Source of the DNA: an uncultured Prevotella sp.
GTDB lineage: Bacteria; Bacteroidota; Bacteroidia; Bacteroidales; Bacteroidaceae
Assembly (NCBI GenBank): GCA_900550635.1
Contig: URSZ01000035.1
Location: forward strand, 1 to 19,767
Length of the DNA: 19,767 bases
Direction of reading: 5' to 3'
Both the position numbers and the translations under genes were made by a program. Each line of letters starts with the position of its first letter. Within the stretch, counting starts at the first letter, position 1. The notes beneath the pieces are model-generated. The model worked only from the letters and a program-made list of their open reading frames with translations. It did not search any database and was not told where the DNA came from. Shown one piece after another: positions 1-8,562 of this stretch.

Positions 1-25
1 ATACTTTATTAACCAAAGTAATAAC

Positions 26-841
26 ATGGAAACAATGGAGTCCGACGAATTTTCATACATAAAGAACTGCGAGATGTTGAATCCCGAAGCGCTCCATGCT
101 CTCCGTTCTTTGGTGGCGCAATACCCGTATTACCAGACGGCACGTCTTTTGCTGGTTAAGAATATGTGTAATAATAAAAACCCGGAGCTTGGTTATGAAT
201 TGCAGAAGGCATCTCTTTTTGCAGCAGACCGAAGCGTGCTTTTTTACATGACTGAGGGCGATAAGTATCGTTTGGACTATGCTTTTCAGCATGGTGGAGA
301 TAAAAAAGCAGACGTAGCTGTGGCAAGCAAAAAAAAGGGAATGGACAGGACTTCCGACCTAATAAACGATTTTCTAGTGGCCATGCCTGATGACCAACCG
401 CACAGACGCCTGACTTTGGCTGACGCCACAACAGATTATGCCGCTTATTTGGAGCAGCAGGATGAAGAGGATTCGCCAAAAAGCAAATACCAGTCGCCTG
501 CTTTTAGTGTAAAGACCACAGTAAAAGGAAACGCACAACCGCTAACACAGAAATCGGATTTACCTCTGACAGGTGAAAAAGATTCCGCAGATGATGAAAG
601 TGAGCGTACAGCAGCAGTCAATGAATCGGTAGAGTCACAGTTTAACTCGCAGGAAAATGGTGGAGATGAGAACTTTTTTACCGAAACTTTGGCTAAAATA
701 TACATAAAACAGGGTAAGTATTTGCGTGCAATTGAAATTATGCGCAGATTGGAAGCCGATTATCCAAAAAAAAGTAGTTATTTTGCAGACCAAATCCGCT
801 TCCTTGAAAAAATAGTAATAAATAATAAAAATAAAAAATAA
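26..841 (+). CDS. TPR-like hypothetical protein upstream of secG
   Basis: A 271-residue soluble protein with no signal peptide or membrane segment, so probably cytoplasmic. The N-terminal 90 residues are helical and resemble the conserved start of Bacteroidales proteins found next to secG. Residues 100-215 are low-complexity and polar. The last 55 residues (from about ENFFTETLAKIYIKQGKY) look like a tetratricopeptide repeat followed by a capping helix, as in protein-protein interaction modules. The start at 26 is the first ATG; a second in-frame ATG lies three codons later, and neither has a strong ribosome-binding site. The stop is 3 bp before the secG start, so the two are almost certainly co-transcribed. 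Its function is not known; a link to secretion is only suggested by position. Confidence 0.75.
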   Translation: METMESDEFSYIKNCEMLNPEALHALRSLVAQYPYYQTARLLLVKNMCNNKNPELGYELQKASLFAADRSVLFYMTEGDKYRLDYAFQHGGDKKADVAVASKKKGMDRTSDLINDFLVAMPDDQPHRRLTLADATTDYAAYLEQQDEEDSPKSKYQSPAFSVKTTVKGNAQPLTQKSDLPLTGEKDSADDESERTAAVNESVESQFNSQENGGDENFFTETLAKIYIKQGKYLRAIEIMRRLEADYPKKSSYFADQIRFLEKIVINNKNKK

Positions 842-844
842 GAA

Positions 845-1267
845 ATGTATTCAGTAATAGTAATTTTAATGGTAGTTGCAGCAGTGCTGATGTGCTTCAT
901 AGTGTTGATTCAGGAATCTAAAGGTGGTGGCTTGGCTTCGGGCTTTGCTTCGTCGAATCAGATAATGGGCGTAAGAAAAACAACCGATTTCATAGAAAAG
1001 GCAACATGGACATTGGCAATAGCATTGGTTGTTTTCAGTGTAGCTTCTGCATATTTCGTTCCTTCTCCTGAATCGCAGAAATCAGTAGTACTCAAGGATA
1101 ATGCAATGCCTGCTCTGCCAATGCAGCAGAATACTCAAAAAAGCACAACGCTTCCTGCTGCAGGCAATGCCCAGAATAATGCAACTCAGAATAACGCAGC
1201 TGCTTCGGAAAATGCGGCTGGTAATGCCGGAGAAAGCAATGCTCCAGCTGCTGCACCGCAGAAATAA
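845..1267 (+). CDS. secG: preprotein translocase subunit SecG
   Basis: SecG is the small accessory subunit of the SecYEG channel in the inner membrane. The 140-residue product has the expected plan: a first membrane helix (about residues 3-21), the signature loop with QESKGGGLASGF (about 23-34), a conserved FIEKATW stretch and a second membrane helix (about 56-70). After residue 75 comes a tail of about 65 residues rich in Asn, Ala and Gln, ending in a Pro/Ala-rich stretch; such poorly conserved tails are common in this phylum. It starts 3 bp after the preceding stop, indicating one operon. Identification rests on the loop motif, the two helices and the size. Confidence 0.93.
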   Translation: MYSVIVILMVVAAVLMCFIVLIQESKGGGLASGFASSNQIMGVRKTTDFIEKATWTLAIALVVFSVASAYFVPSPESQKSVVLKDNAMPALPMQQNTQKSTTLPAAGNAQNNATQNNAAASENAAGNAGESNAPAAAPQK

Positions 1268-1287
1268 AATATTTGGCTGTGCGTAAA

Positions 1288-1311
1288 AAGCAAAAGTAAT
1301 TGCTTTTGCTT
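1288..1311. other. hairpin after secG
   Basis: A perfect 9-bp inverted repeat (AAGCAAAAG / CTTTTGCTT) with a 6-nt loop lies 20 bp after the secG stop. No T-tract follows, so it is more likely a 3'-end stabilising structure than a terminator. The real terminator follows at 1351-1390. Confidence 0.4.
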
Positions 1312-1350
1312 ACCTGTTAAGTTATTGATGGTAGGAGAAGGCCTACTTAT

Positions 1351-1390
1351 AAAAAAGTCAGAGACGATTTTAATCGTCTCTGACTTTTTT
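1351..1390. terminator. bidirectional intrinsic terminator
   Basis: A near-continuous palindrome: A6 then GTCAGAGACGATT, a TT centre, AATCGTCTCTGAC and T6. The T-tract is present on both strands. It lies between the convergent secG (+) and GH16 (-) genes, so it should end transcription from both sides. Confidence 0.9.
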
Positions 1391-1437
1391 ACGGGAATAC
1401 CAGTCTATAGGTTTTAACGTGGTCTCCTTGGGTAAAG

Positions 1438-2271
1438 TTATCGTTTTTCGTAAAATCTTACGTAGTCTATTTCCATTACAACAGGTAAATCGTTAAGGTC
1501 TATTTCTCCAACCCAATCTCCGCCCAGTTGTGCCGACAATATTATGTAGAACGGATTTCCAGGGAAAGGGAATTGGTTTTCAATATCCGGCTTTTGACGT
1601 TCGTATACGTGTGAACTTTTTCCATTTACAAAGAATTCTATTTTTTCAGGCGTGAGTTCAACGGAATATAGATTGAACTCAGCAGGTTCTACCGGCGTTG
1701 TCGAGTGGTTTTTTGCCGGCTTTTCCAAGCCTTTCCAAGTTAGGTATGTATGTACGGTTTGATGAATTTCGGGATCATGGTTCAAGTGCTCCATAATATC
1801 GATTTCGCCTCCGCGCGGCCATGCTATGTTGCTGTCTGGAATAAGCCATATTGCAGGCCAAAAACCTTTGCCGCCTTCAATTCTGGCCCTTACGTCCACG
1901 CGTCCGAAGCGTATGGAACGCTTGCCTTTGCTGTTTATTCCGCCTGTAATGCAGGGCAAGGTGTCATTGAGTTCCGGCGGTGTGCGAATTCCGTACAGTT
2001 TTAAAGTTCCATTGCTAATGCGGCAAACTGTATCGGCCGGTGACATGTGGCCGCTCCATTGTTTTTTGGCTCGTTCGCAGCGGTTCCACGAAATGGTATC
2101 GAGTTTGTTGCCGTTGAATTCATCCGACCAAACGAGACGCATGTTTTTGTAAGATTGCAGAGTGTCTTTACTTGTTAATTGTGCAATGTTACTTTTCCCT
2201 TCTCCATGCTGTGCAAAAGCATATAATGCGGTCATTGTCGCTGCGATAAAAGTAATAAGTCGTAGTTTCAT
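1438..2271 (-). CDS. GH16-family glycoside hydrolase (beta-glucanase/laminarinase type)
   Basis: A 277-residue secreted endo-type glycoside hydrolase of family GH16, which cleaves beta-1,3/1,4-glucans or related galactans with retention. Residues 1-20 form a signal peptide (cleavage near AFA-QH). The catalytic signature GGEIDIMEH is intact at 154-162: nucleophile E156, helper D158, acid/base E161. Other family features are LVWSDEFNG near the start of the fold (46-54), the Trp-rich FWPAIWLIP just before the catalytic strand, and a final strand MEIDYVRFYEKR. Substrate cannot be fixed from sequence. It is the last gene of a three-gene minus-strand unit, starting 4 bp after the preceding stop. 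No SusC/SusD pair is nearby, so it is not in a typical polysaccharide utilisation locus. Confidence 0.93.
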   Translation of the reverse strand: MKLRLITFIAATMTALYAFAQHGEGKSNIAQLTSKDTLQSYKNMRLVWSDEFNGNKLDTISWNRCERAKKQWSGHMSPADTVCRISNGTLKLYGIRTPPELNDTLPCITGGINSKGKRSIRFGRVDVRARIEGGKGFWPAIWLIPDSNIAWPRGGEIDIMEHLNHDPEIHQTVHTYLTWKGLEKPAKNHSTTPVEPAEFNLYSVELTPEKIEFFVNGKSSHVYERQKPDIENQFPFPGNPFYIILSAQLGGDWVGEIDLNDLPVVMEIDYVRFYEKR

Positions 2272-2275
2272 TTCT

Positions 2276-4378
2276 TTAGAATATTATACGTGCCATACAA
2301 ATTATGTTACTTAAATAAGAGGAATTGACTTTTTGTGCGCCGCTTCCTGATGTATTCCGGTCAAAATATTTTATTCCGGCGTATTTACAAGCAATTTCAA
2401 TGTTGCGTCCAATTTTAAGGTCTCCAAGTAAAGAAAACCTGATTCCGTTACCATACATGGCAGTAAAAAGATTGTATACGTACATCACATTGCTTTCGTA
2501 AGCATATAAACGTGAAGAATAGTTGTCAGTATCAAAGTACGAAATGCCGCCATGAATCCTTAAGTTCTTGCATCTGTATGAAACTCTTTGGTTGAACATC
2601 CAGCCTCTTGAAGTTTCTTTACGCTTAGTAACTGAGGTTCCCGATAAATTAGAGTATAATGATATTTTGTTTAAAGTTATTTTCCCGGAAATTTTTATAA
2701 GATTTTTTGTGTATGGCACAGTGTCAGCTGCGCCATATCCTTTGTCGCACTTTCGATACGAGCCTCGCCATTCGGCGGACAGATAGTCGCCCTCGTAATT
2801 GTGCAGGTATGCTTCAGCCATGTAATCAACTCCGTTCATTGGCGCGCGATAAGAATATGTTGCCCAAGGGAAACGATATAAGTCTACATATCCTCGTAAT
2901 ATCAGGTTATTGCTTACCTCGGCTGAGATTCCTGTCAAGACTCCTCGCTCATTAGATGTCTTGCTTGATGAAGAGAAAGAATCAGCAAAAGGCTCTGCGT
3001 ATTTTTTAGAGTACATCCGTTGAATACTGGTGAGCGTGATATATGGAAACATTTCCCATTTTATTGTGTTGATTATAGCTGTCGCACTTTTTTCGGAAAT
3101 AGCAGCTTCACCGCGTAGTGAAAGTCTCTTACCGTTATAATTGTAGTGTGCGCTGGCAGCGCGGAAATTTTTCCCTCGCATAGCAAATTTGTTGTATTCT
3201 GCTTCACGTGGTGAGATTTTTCTGTTGTAATGTGAAATAGCGGCAGCTATGCCAATATTCCATTTTTTCAGTTGAATAGAGACGTCTGTTCCTGCTGTGA
3301 AATTTTCTGTATTATTTCGTCTTTTTTGTTCAGTGGAAGTTCTGTGGTATCCATTGTTTGGAAACGAAGTTATTTCGCCATCTTCGTTCAGCATAGCGTC
3401 CATACGATTGTATGAAACGAATGCGGTGGCTGTAATGTTACCGAAACGCATAAAGCCGGCTCCTCCTCTGAAGAAATCATTTTCCGAAGTAGATGTATGG
3501 GCACTTATAACGCGCCGGCTGTTATACGCGTCCAGTAAGGCGCTTTTCCCGCCGTAAAAGTAATTATTGCCAACTACCAAGCCTTCTGCAAATCTAATCC
3601 TGTAATCTCCCAATGCGTAAGCATAACGTCCGTTCTTTTGTTTGCGGTAAAAATACGCGGAGTAGGAATCTGTCAGAAAATTCCCCCTACAAGCGAAAGG
3701 TTCTCCTGCGTCTTTTTCGGTTGTGATACCGAATTGCAATTCATCGTTGTACTTGTAGTGATAACGCAAGGCAAATCTATTCTTGTCTCCGAGATATTTG
3801 CTCGAGTTAGAAATCTTGCTGTCAGTTTTATATCCGTCAGCTGTGTAAAAAGGTGTAGACGTATTTATTGCTATTTCGTGTTTCCCTGTAGTTAGCATAT
3901 CAAGTACAGTCGGCTTCTTTGTTTCGTCGGCAGCACATTTTAGAAAAATGGTAAGAAATTTCCTTGTCTGAAAGTCTATTCTTTTTATGAACATGAGTTC
4001 CCCAAGCGAAAGCATAGGGCCATGTTTGCTTACATAACTAACAATCGAGTCAGCCTGTGATTGTGAAAGAAATGGCAATTGAAGCAAATCTTCACGAGAG
4101 GCAGTGTTTATGTTTATTGGATTGTTGTGTATGTTTTGCAGATTTTCCAGTAGCTCTTCGTTTGTTTCAGAATAATTGCCGTCTGAATAATATGAGTTAG
4201 TGAATTCGTCAACGAAATCTTCCCACGAGTATTCAATAGACAGGAGTGATTGCTGTTCCTTTTCTTGCGCCTTGATTTCGGTAAAGGTAATGACAAAGCA
4301 TATAAGGCACGCCGTCCGGAAATATTTTCTTCCGCGGCAGTGCCTTGTGTTTATGCTTTTTGTCTTATGCAGACGCAT
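2276..4378 (-). CDS. exported helix-hairpin-helix / outer-membrane beta-barrel protein
   Basis: A 700-residue exported protein. A long basic N-terminus leads into a hydrophobic segment (about 21-36), consistent with a signal peptide ending near IKA-QE. Residues 88-145 carry a ComEA-like helix-hairpin-helix pair: PININTASREDLLQLPFLS, then GPMLSLGELMFIKRID. From about 160 onward the protein consists of alternating amphipathic strands with many aromatic and glycine residues and ends in MARIIF with a terminal Phe, the usual end of an outer-membrane barrel. Bacteroidota encode many HhH proteins of this size without known function; DNA binding by the HhH part is a family expectation, not shown. It lies 11 bp after the kinase-like gene and 4 bp before the GH16 gene. 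Confidence 0.75.
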   Translation of the reverse strand: MRLHKTKSINTRHCRGRKYFRTACLICFVITFTEIKAQEKEQQSLLSIEYSWEDFVDEFTNSYYSDGNYSETNEELLENLQNIHNNPININTASREDLLQLPFLSQSQADSIVSYVSKHGPMLSLGELMFIKRIDFQTRKFLTIFLKCAADETKKPTVLDMLTTGKHEIAINTSTPFYTADGYKTDSKISNSSKYLGDKNRFALRYHYKYNDELQFGITTEKDAGEPFACRGNFLTDSYSAYFYRKQKNGRYAYALGDYRIRFAEGLVVGNNYFYGGKSALLDAYNSRRVISAHTSTSENDFFRGGAGFMRFGNITATAFVSYNRMDAMLNEDGEITSFPNNGYHRTSTEQKRRNNTENFTAGTDVSIQLKKWNIGIAAAISHYNRKISPREAEYNKFAMRGKNFRAASAHYNYNGKRLSLRGEAAISEKSATAIINTIKWEMFPYITLTSIQRMYSKKYAEPFADSFSSSSKTSNERGVLTGISAEVSNNLILRGYVDLYRFPWATYSYRAPMNGVDYMAEAYLHNYEGDYLSAEWRGSYRKCDKGYGAADTVPYTKNLIKISGKITLNKISLYSNLSGTSVTKRKETSRGWMFNQRVSYRCKNLRIHGGISYFDTDNYSSRLYAYESNVMYVYNLFTAMYGNGIRFSLLGDLKIGRNIEIACKYAGIKYFDRNTSGSGAQKVNSSYLSNIICMARIIF

Positions 4379-4389
4379 TAATATTTTAT

Positions 4390-5496
4390 TTATGCCGAAA
4401 GCGAGGATATTATAGCTTTCATTTCAGTATAATGTTCTTCTACACTTTGCAGCAGTTTGAACTGTGCTTTGGTGCGCACCAGATTATGCTCGGGGTACAG
4501 TATTTTATAATAGGTGTCTCCGTTAATATAATCGGCAAGGAAACGTACTGTTTGCATGTAAGGGAATAAGGCGGTCGCGTATGGAAGGTTGTTAATTTCC
4601 GTTTCTGTAAGAAATGAACCTGCGCTCTTTAGGTATCCACGGGCAAAAGCTTCAAATATGTCGATTTTGAAGTTAACGTTGTCAAGATTTTCATCATCTT
4701 CTTTACCGGAGTTTGCAGCGGTGCGCAAGAAATCGCCAAAGTCGGAGAATACAAAGTTTGGCATTACTGTATCTAGGTCTATTACGCAAAGCACCTCGTC
4801 TGTCTTGGCGTCAAAAAGCATATTGTTGACTTTTGTGTCGCAATGACATATTCTTTTTTTCAATTTCCCCTCGCGGAAAAGTCTTTCTCCGAGGGTCATG
4901 TTTTCGGCTCTGCGCTCTATTTCGTCTATATAGTATTTTACTGATTCTGCACGGCCTGCCTTGTCCTGTTCAACTGCTTCGCGAAGTTGTTGAAGACGGA
5001 ATTCCATATTGTGGAAGTCCTTTATCGTTTCGCCTAATTCAACAGGGATGTCGGCCAGCATGGATTCAAAATCTCCGAATGCCAATCCCACGGTGTATGA
5101 GGAGTCTGCACTTACTTCGCTTTTTGTTACAGTACCTTCTATGAATACCATTATACGCCAATAGTTGCTGCCATCATAAAAATAGTACTTGCCAGAGTCG
5201 TTTGCCAGTGGAATGAATTCCAAACAATGGCGTTCCGGCTCGGATTGTCCCTTTTCTGATAGTTTTTTTCGTATGTGGTTGGTGACGGCCACAATGTTTC
5301 CCATCAACATGTCTACGTCGGGAAAGACAGCGTTGTTAATAAGTTGCAGCACATAATTTGGCGCAGAGTTCTCCTTGGTTGTAACTTTGTAAGTAGTGTT
5401 GATAAGTCCGTCTCCCAAAGGCTCTATGCATGACACGGTCCCTTTTATCTTGAATTTACTGGTGATGGAAATCAAATCGTTTTGTTTCATGTGCAT
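4390..5496 (-). CDS. APH/choline-kinase-fold sugar kinase, N-acetylhexosamine kinase-like
   Basis: A 368-residue cytoplasmic phosphotransferase of the aminoglycoside-phosphotransferase fold. The ATP-binding lobe begins with CIEPLGDGLINTTYKV (23-38). The catalytic loop HCDTKVNN (218-225) has the base D220 and N225, and the metal-binding segment VIDLDTV follows at about 238-244, then SDFGDFLRTAAN. This catalytic region closely resembles bifidobacterial N-acetylhexosamine 1-kinase (NahK/LnpB), so phosphorylation of a free amino sugar or similar hexose is more likely than antibiotic resistance; the true substrate is open. Two in-frame ATGs (5496 and 5490) are possible starts. It is the first gene of the unit continuing into the HhH protein and GH16 hydrolase. 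No clear consensus promoter was found upstream. Confidence 0.82.
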   Translation of the reverse strand: MHMKQNDLISITSKFKIKGTVSCIEPLGDGLINTTYKVTTKENSAPNYVLQLINNAVFPDVDMLMGNIVAVTNHIRKKLSEKGQSEPERHCLEFIPLANDSGKYYFYDGSNYWRIMVFIEGTVTKSEVSADSSYTVGLAFGDFESMLADIPVELGETIKDFHNMEFRLQQLREAVEQDKAGRAESVKYYIDEIERRAENMTLGERLFREGKLKKRICHCDTKVNNMLFDAKTDEVLCVIDLDTVMPNFVFSDFGDFLRTAANSGKEDDENLDNVNFKIDIFEAFARGYLKSAGSFLTETEINNLPYATALFPYMQTVRFLADYINGDTYYKILYPEHNLVRTKAQFKLLQSVEEHYTEMKAIISSLSA

Positions 5497-5654
5497 TAAT
5501 TTAATTATGGTTTAATGTAATGTTACTTATTTCATGTAAAGTAGAGGAATAAACTTCGCTAAAATAACGATTTTTTGTAACGTAACGTTCTTTAAGCCGA
5601 TAAAATGTGAAATAGGGCAATCCTATTATGTTTGTACAGATGTAGGGCAATAAT

Positions 5655-5694
5655 AAATGGAACGCTCCAAAATAGATTTTGGAGCGTTCCATTT
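5655..5694 (-). terminator. rpsP terminator
   Basis: A perfect 18-bp stem (AAATGGAACGCTCCAAAA with its complement) and a 4-nt loop lie about 30 bp beyond the rpsP stop. On the minus strand the stem ends in CCATTTATTATT, a moderate T-rich tail. It separates rpsP from the kinase-like unit downstream. Confidence 0.85.
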
Positions 5695-5722
5695 TAAAGT
5701 GTAGACTTTTAAGCAGGTTCTA

Positions 5723-6274
5723 TTAAGCCTGTGCTTCTTCTGCGGGAGCTTCGTCTTCCTGCGGAGCTGCCTCTGCTGCAGCCTCTTTTGCTGCTTCTGC
5801 TTCAGCTGCCAGTTTAGCGGCTTTCTTCTCTGCTACGCGTTTTGCTATTTCTTCGCTTATTTTGTGCTCTTCTTCCTGGCGGGCTTTAGCTTGCGAACGT
5901 TTGTCAGCGTCGTCTTTAGCTTTTACAGCGTCAAGCTTTGCTGTTTTACTCTGTTTCCAAGCTTCGAATTTTTGCTGTGCGGCTGCTTCGTCGAAAGCAC
6001 CTTTCTTTACGCCGCCACGCAAGTGTTTCATGAGCATTACGCCTTCGCGGCTTAATATGCTTCGCACCGTGTCGGTAGGCTGTGCGCCGACCTCAACCCA
6101 ATATAGAGCGCGCTCGAAATTGAGTTCTATTTGTGCAGGGTTTGTGTTGGGGTTGTAATACCCGAGACGTTCGATAAAGCGTCCATCGCGTGGAGCTCTC
6201 GAATCAGCAATCACGATAGTGTAGTGGGCATAGCCTTTGCGACCGTGACGCTGCAATCTGATTCTTGTAGACAT
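5723..6274 (-). CDS. rpsP: 30S ribosomal protein S16 with long charged C-terminal tail
   Basis: S16 is a primary assembly protein of the small ribosomal subunit that binds 16S rRNA. The first 86 residues are a standard S16 core: MSTRIRLQRHGRKGYAHY at the start, ADSRAPRDGRFIERLGYYNP (23-42) and the region around RALYWVEVGAQPTDTVRSIL. The protein continues to 183 residues with a Lys/Glu/Ala-rich, predicted helical tail (about 95-183) ending in an acidic AAPQEDEAPAEEAQA segment. Bacteroidota S16 proteins are often extended this way, while the E. coli form has about 82 residues. The gene stands alone between its own promoter and terminator. Confidence 0.96.
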   Translation of the reverse strand: MSTRIRLQRHGRKGYAHYTIVIADSRAPRDGRFIERLGYYNPNTNPAQIELNFERALYWVEVGAQPTDTVRSILSREGVMLMKHLRGGVKKGAFDEAAAQQKFEAWKQSKTAKLDAVKAKDDADKRSQAKARQEEEHKISEEIAKRVAEKKAAKLAAEAEAAKEAAAEAAPQEDEAPAEEAQA

Positions 6275-6326
6275 AAATTTGAATTAATTATTGATTTGAA
6301 CATTCCGCTATCTCGTAACGGCGGTG

Positions 6327-6357
6327 CAAAAGTAATTATTTAATTTGGATTTACAAG
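6327..6357 (-). promoter_or_regulatory. rpsP promoter, Bacteroides type
   Basis: On the minus strand a -7 box TACTTTTG (6327-6334) matches TAnnTTTG exactly, with CTTG (6354-6357) 19 bp upstream as the -33 box. This lies 53 bp before the rpsP ATG and begins just after the OPT stop, so rpsP has its own promoter. Confidence 0.8.
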
Positions 6358-6380
6358 TGTATATATTGGTTTTTTGACAT

Positions 6381-8390
6381 TTAAACTAAATGTTTAGGCT
6401 TTGAAAGCGACATTTTTATGAAATAGAAAATCAATATCGCGTATAATATCAATGAAGCAACCTCGCTCCAAGTGTTTTCTACCCACGAGTAAAGCATGAA
6501 ATCCAGCCCGCAGAACCTTAGTGCCGCACTTACTACTCCCATTAGCGCACCGCCTGCTATGAAGCCTGAAGCTATCAGGGTGCCGCGTTCATTGTAAGCG
6601 TTCTTTATGGCTTCGTCTGTAGAACGGGTATTTACATACCAGTTTATCATTCCGCCAACGAGCAACGGAAGGTTTAGTTCCAATGGTATGAACATGCCTA
6701 AGGCAAAGGCGAGCGCCGAAACATTGAATACGGTTAGTATTATCGCGATTACGGCTCCTATTCCGTATAACAGCCATGGAGCTTGCCCGCCATTCATCAT
6801 AGGCTCTATTACGGCAGCCATGGCATGGGCTTGCGGGGCGGCAAGAGCGTCGCCCGAGAATCCGTATGTCTTGTTGAGTATCATCATGACGCCTCCTACG
6901 GTAGCTGCCGAAACAAGAGTGCCGAGGAATTTGAATGTTTCCTGTTTTGCAGGTGTTGTGCCGAGCCAGTATCCTATTTTCAGGTCGGTTACAAAGCAGC
7001 CCGACATGGCCAATGCTGTGCAGACCACTCCGCCCATAAGTAATGCGGCTACCATGCCGCCTGTACCGCTAAGTCCTACGGAAACCATGATTATTGACGC
7101 CAGTATGAGTGTCATCAGCGTCATGCCCGATACGGGGTTGCTGCCCACAATGGCTATGGCGTTGGCTGCAACGGTGGTGAAAAGGAAAGCTATCAATGCT
7201 ACTAACACCAGTCCGGCAACTGCAAAGAGAAGATTCCCGTTCATTACGCCGGTAAAGAAGAAAACGAATATTATAAGTAACGTTACAATCGAACCGATAA
7301 CGATTATCTTCATCGGAATGTCGCGCTGTGTGCGCGGCGTGGTTTCGGCTTCCTGTCCTTTGCGCTTCATCTCGCGCCGTGCAAGGCCTATTGCCCCGGC
7401 TATTATCTTGCGGCTTTTGAGAATGCCTATTATTCCGGCCATGGCAATAGCTCCTATGCCTATCGAGCGGGCATAGGTGAATATCTGTTCGGGGCTGGCT
7501 GCGGCCGCCGGTACGAAGGTGCCTTCCCCGGCTGCTATTTGCAGGTCGCCGAAGAACAGGGATATGCCTGGAACGATTATCCACCATACAACTACGGAGC
7601 CGAAGCATATAATTGTAGCATATTTCAATCCTACGATGTATCCCATTCCGAGTACGGCAGCGCCGGTGTTTATCTTGAACACAAGTTTGGCCTTGTCGGC
7701 AATGGTCGCGCCCAATTCAGTAACGCGGCTCGTGAACTGTTCGTTCCACAGGCCGAACGTCGATACGAAGAAGTCGTACAACCCGCCTATTGCACCGGCT
7801 TTGAGCAGCAGTTTTACGCTTTTGCCGCCCGATTGCCCCGACACGAGCACCTGCGTCGTTGCCGTGGCTTCGGGGAAAGGATATTTGCCGTGCATGTCTT
7901 TGACGAAATACTTGCGGAAAGGTATCAGGAACAATATTCCCAGCACACCTCCAAGCAGGGAGGCCAGGAACACTTCTACAAAGTTTACCGCAATGTCAGG
8001 ATATTCGGCTTGCAGTATGTACAGGGCCGGAAGTGTGAATATGGCTCAGGCAACCACACCGCCAGAGCAGGCGCCTATGCTTTGTATTATCACGTTTTCG
8101 CCCATGGGATTTTTGCGCTTGGCTGCGCTGGATACACCTACGGCTATTATTGCTATTGGTATGGCAGCTTCGAACACCTGGCCCACCTTGAGGCCGAGGT
8201 ATGCTGTTGCGGCTGAAAATACTACGGCCATTACGAGACCCCATGTTATAGACCATGCTGTCGTTTCGCGCGGCGTATGGCTTGCCGGCATTATAGGGGT
8301 GTATGTTTCCCCGGGTTTCAGTTCCCGGAATGCGTTTTCAGGCAGTGACGCATGCTGCTTGAGTTCGTTTGTTTCGTTTTCGTGTTGCAT
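6381..8390 (-). pseudogene. OPT-family oligopeptide transporter interrupted by an in-frame TGA
   Basis: OPT transporters are large inner-membrane carriers importing short peptides or metal-chelate substrates. Read through one stop, this frame gives 669 codons with an acidic N-terminus and many membrane helices, the usual size. Codon 115 (8046-8048) is TGA in IQSIGACSGGVVA-stop-AIFTLPALYI; homologues, from memory, have Gly there, and GGA to TGA is a single change. The frame is otherwise open on both sides, with conserved motifs such as DMHGKYPFPEATATTQVL and MTLMTLILASI intact, and the promoter is intact. So it is a very recent nonsense mutation, a sequencing error, or a tolerated stop. The start at 8390 (MQHENETNEL) follows the promoter; the stretch upstream of it in frame is non-coding. 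TGA is a normal stop elsewhere here, for example ending relA. Confidence 0.88.
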
Positions 8391-8424
8391 GTCAGTATGT
8401 TTCGGTAAAAGAATTAAATTTTTG

Positions 8425-8455
8425 CAAAGATAGCGAAACGAATAAGCAACACAAA
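8425..8455 (-). promoter_or_regulatory. OPT transporter promoter, Bacteroides type
   Basis: On the minus strand TTTG (8452-8455), 19 bp, then TATCTTTG (8425-8432): an exact match to the TTTG-N19-TAnnTTTG form. It lies 34 bp before the ATG at 8390. The intact promoter suggests the gene is still transcribed despite its internal stop. Confidence 0.85.
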
Positions 8456-8562
8456 GAGAGTACCCCGTTTTTTGCTTTGGAGCGGCGAACAAATAGTGGC
8501 ATTGTTTTTTTCAGGTTTTACATCGTTTTTGTCTGCCGGTTTTTTCACCGGTTTTCAAGGGG

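Noticed and set aside
4390..5496. Aminoglycoside resistance gene
   Set aside because: The fold is shared, but the HCDTKVNN and VIDLDTV motifs match sugar-kinase-like members, and the neighbours are glycan and envelope genes.
5501..5692. 63-residue minus-strand ORF before the kinase-like gene
   Set aside because: It begins inside the rpsP terminator stem and shows no family resemblance.
8046..8048. UGA reassigned to Gly or Trp in this organism
   Set aside because: TGA is used as an ordinary stop by relA (10879-10881) and by the metallophosphoesterase gene (18573-18575).
6607..8433. Long plus-strand ORFs (289 and 318 codons) opposite the OPT gene
   Set aside because: They are antisense shadows of a GC-biased membrane-protein gene; the minus frame has the OPT motifs and promoter.
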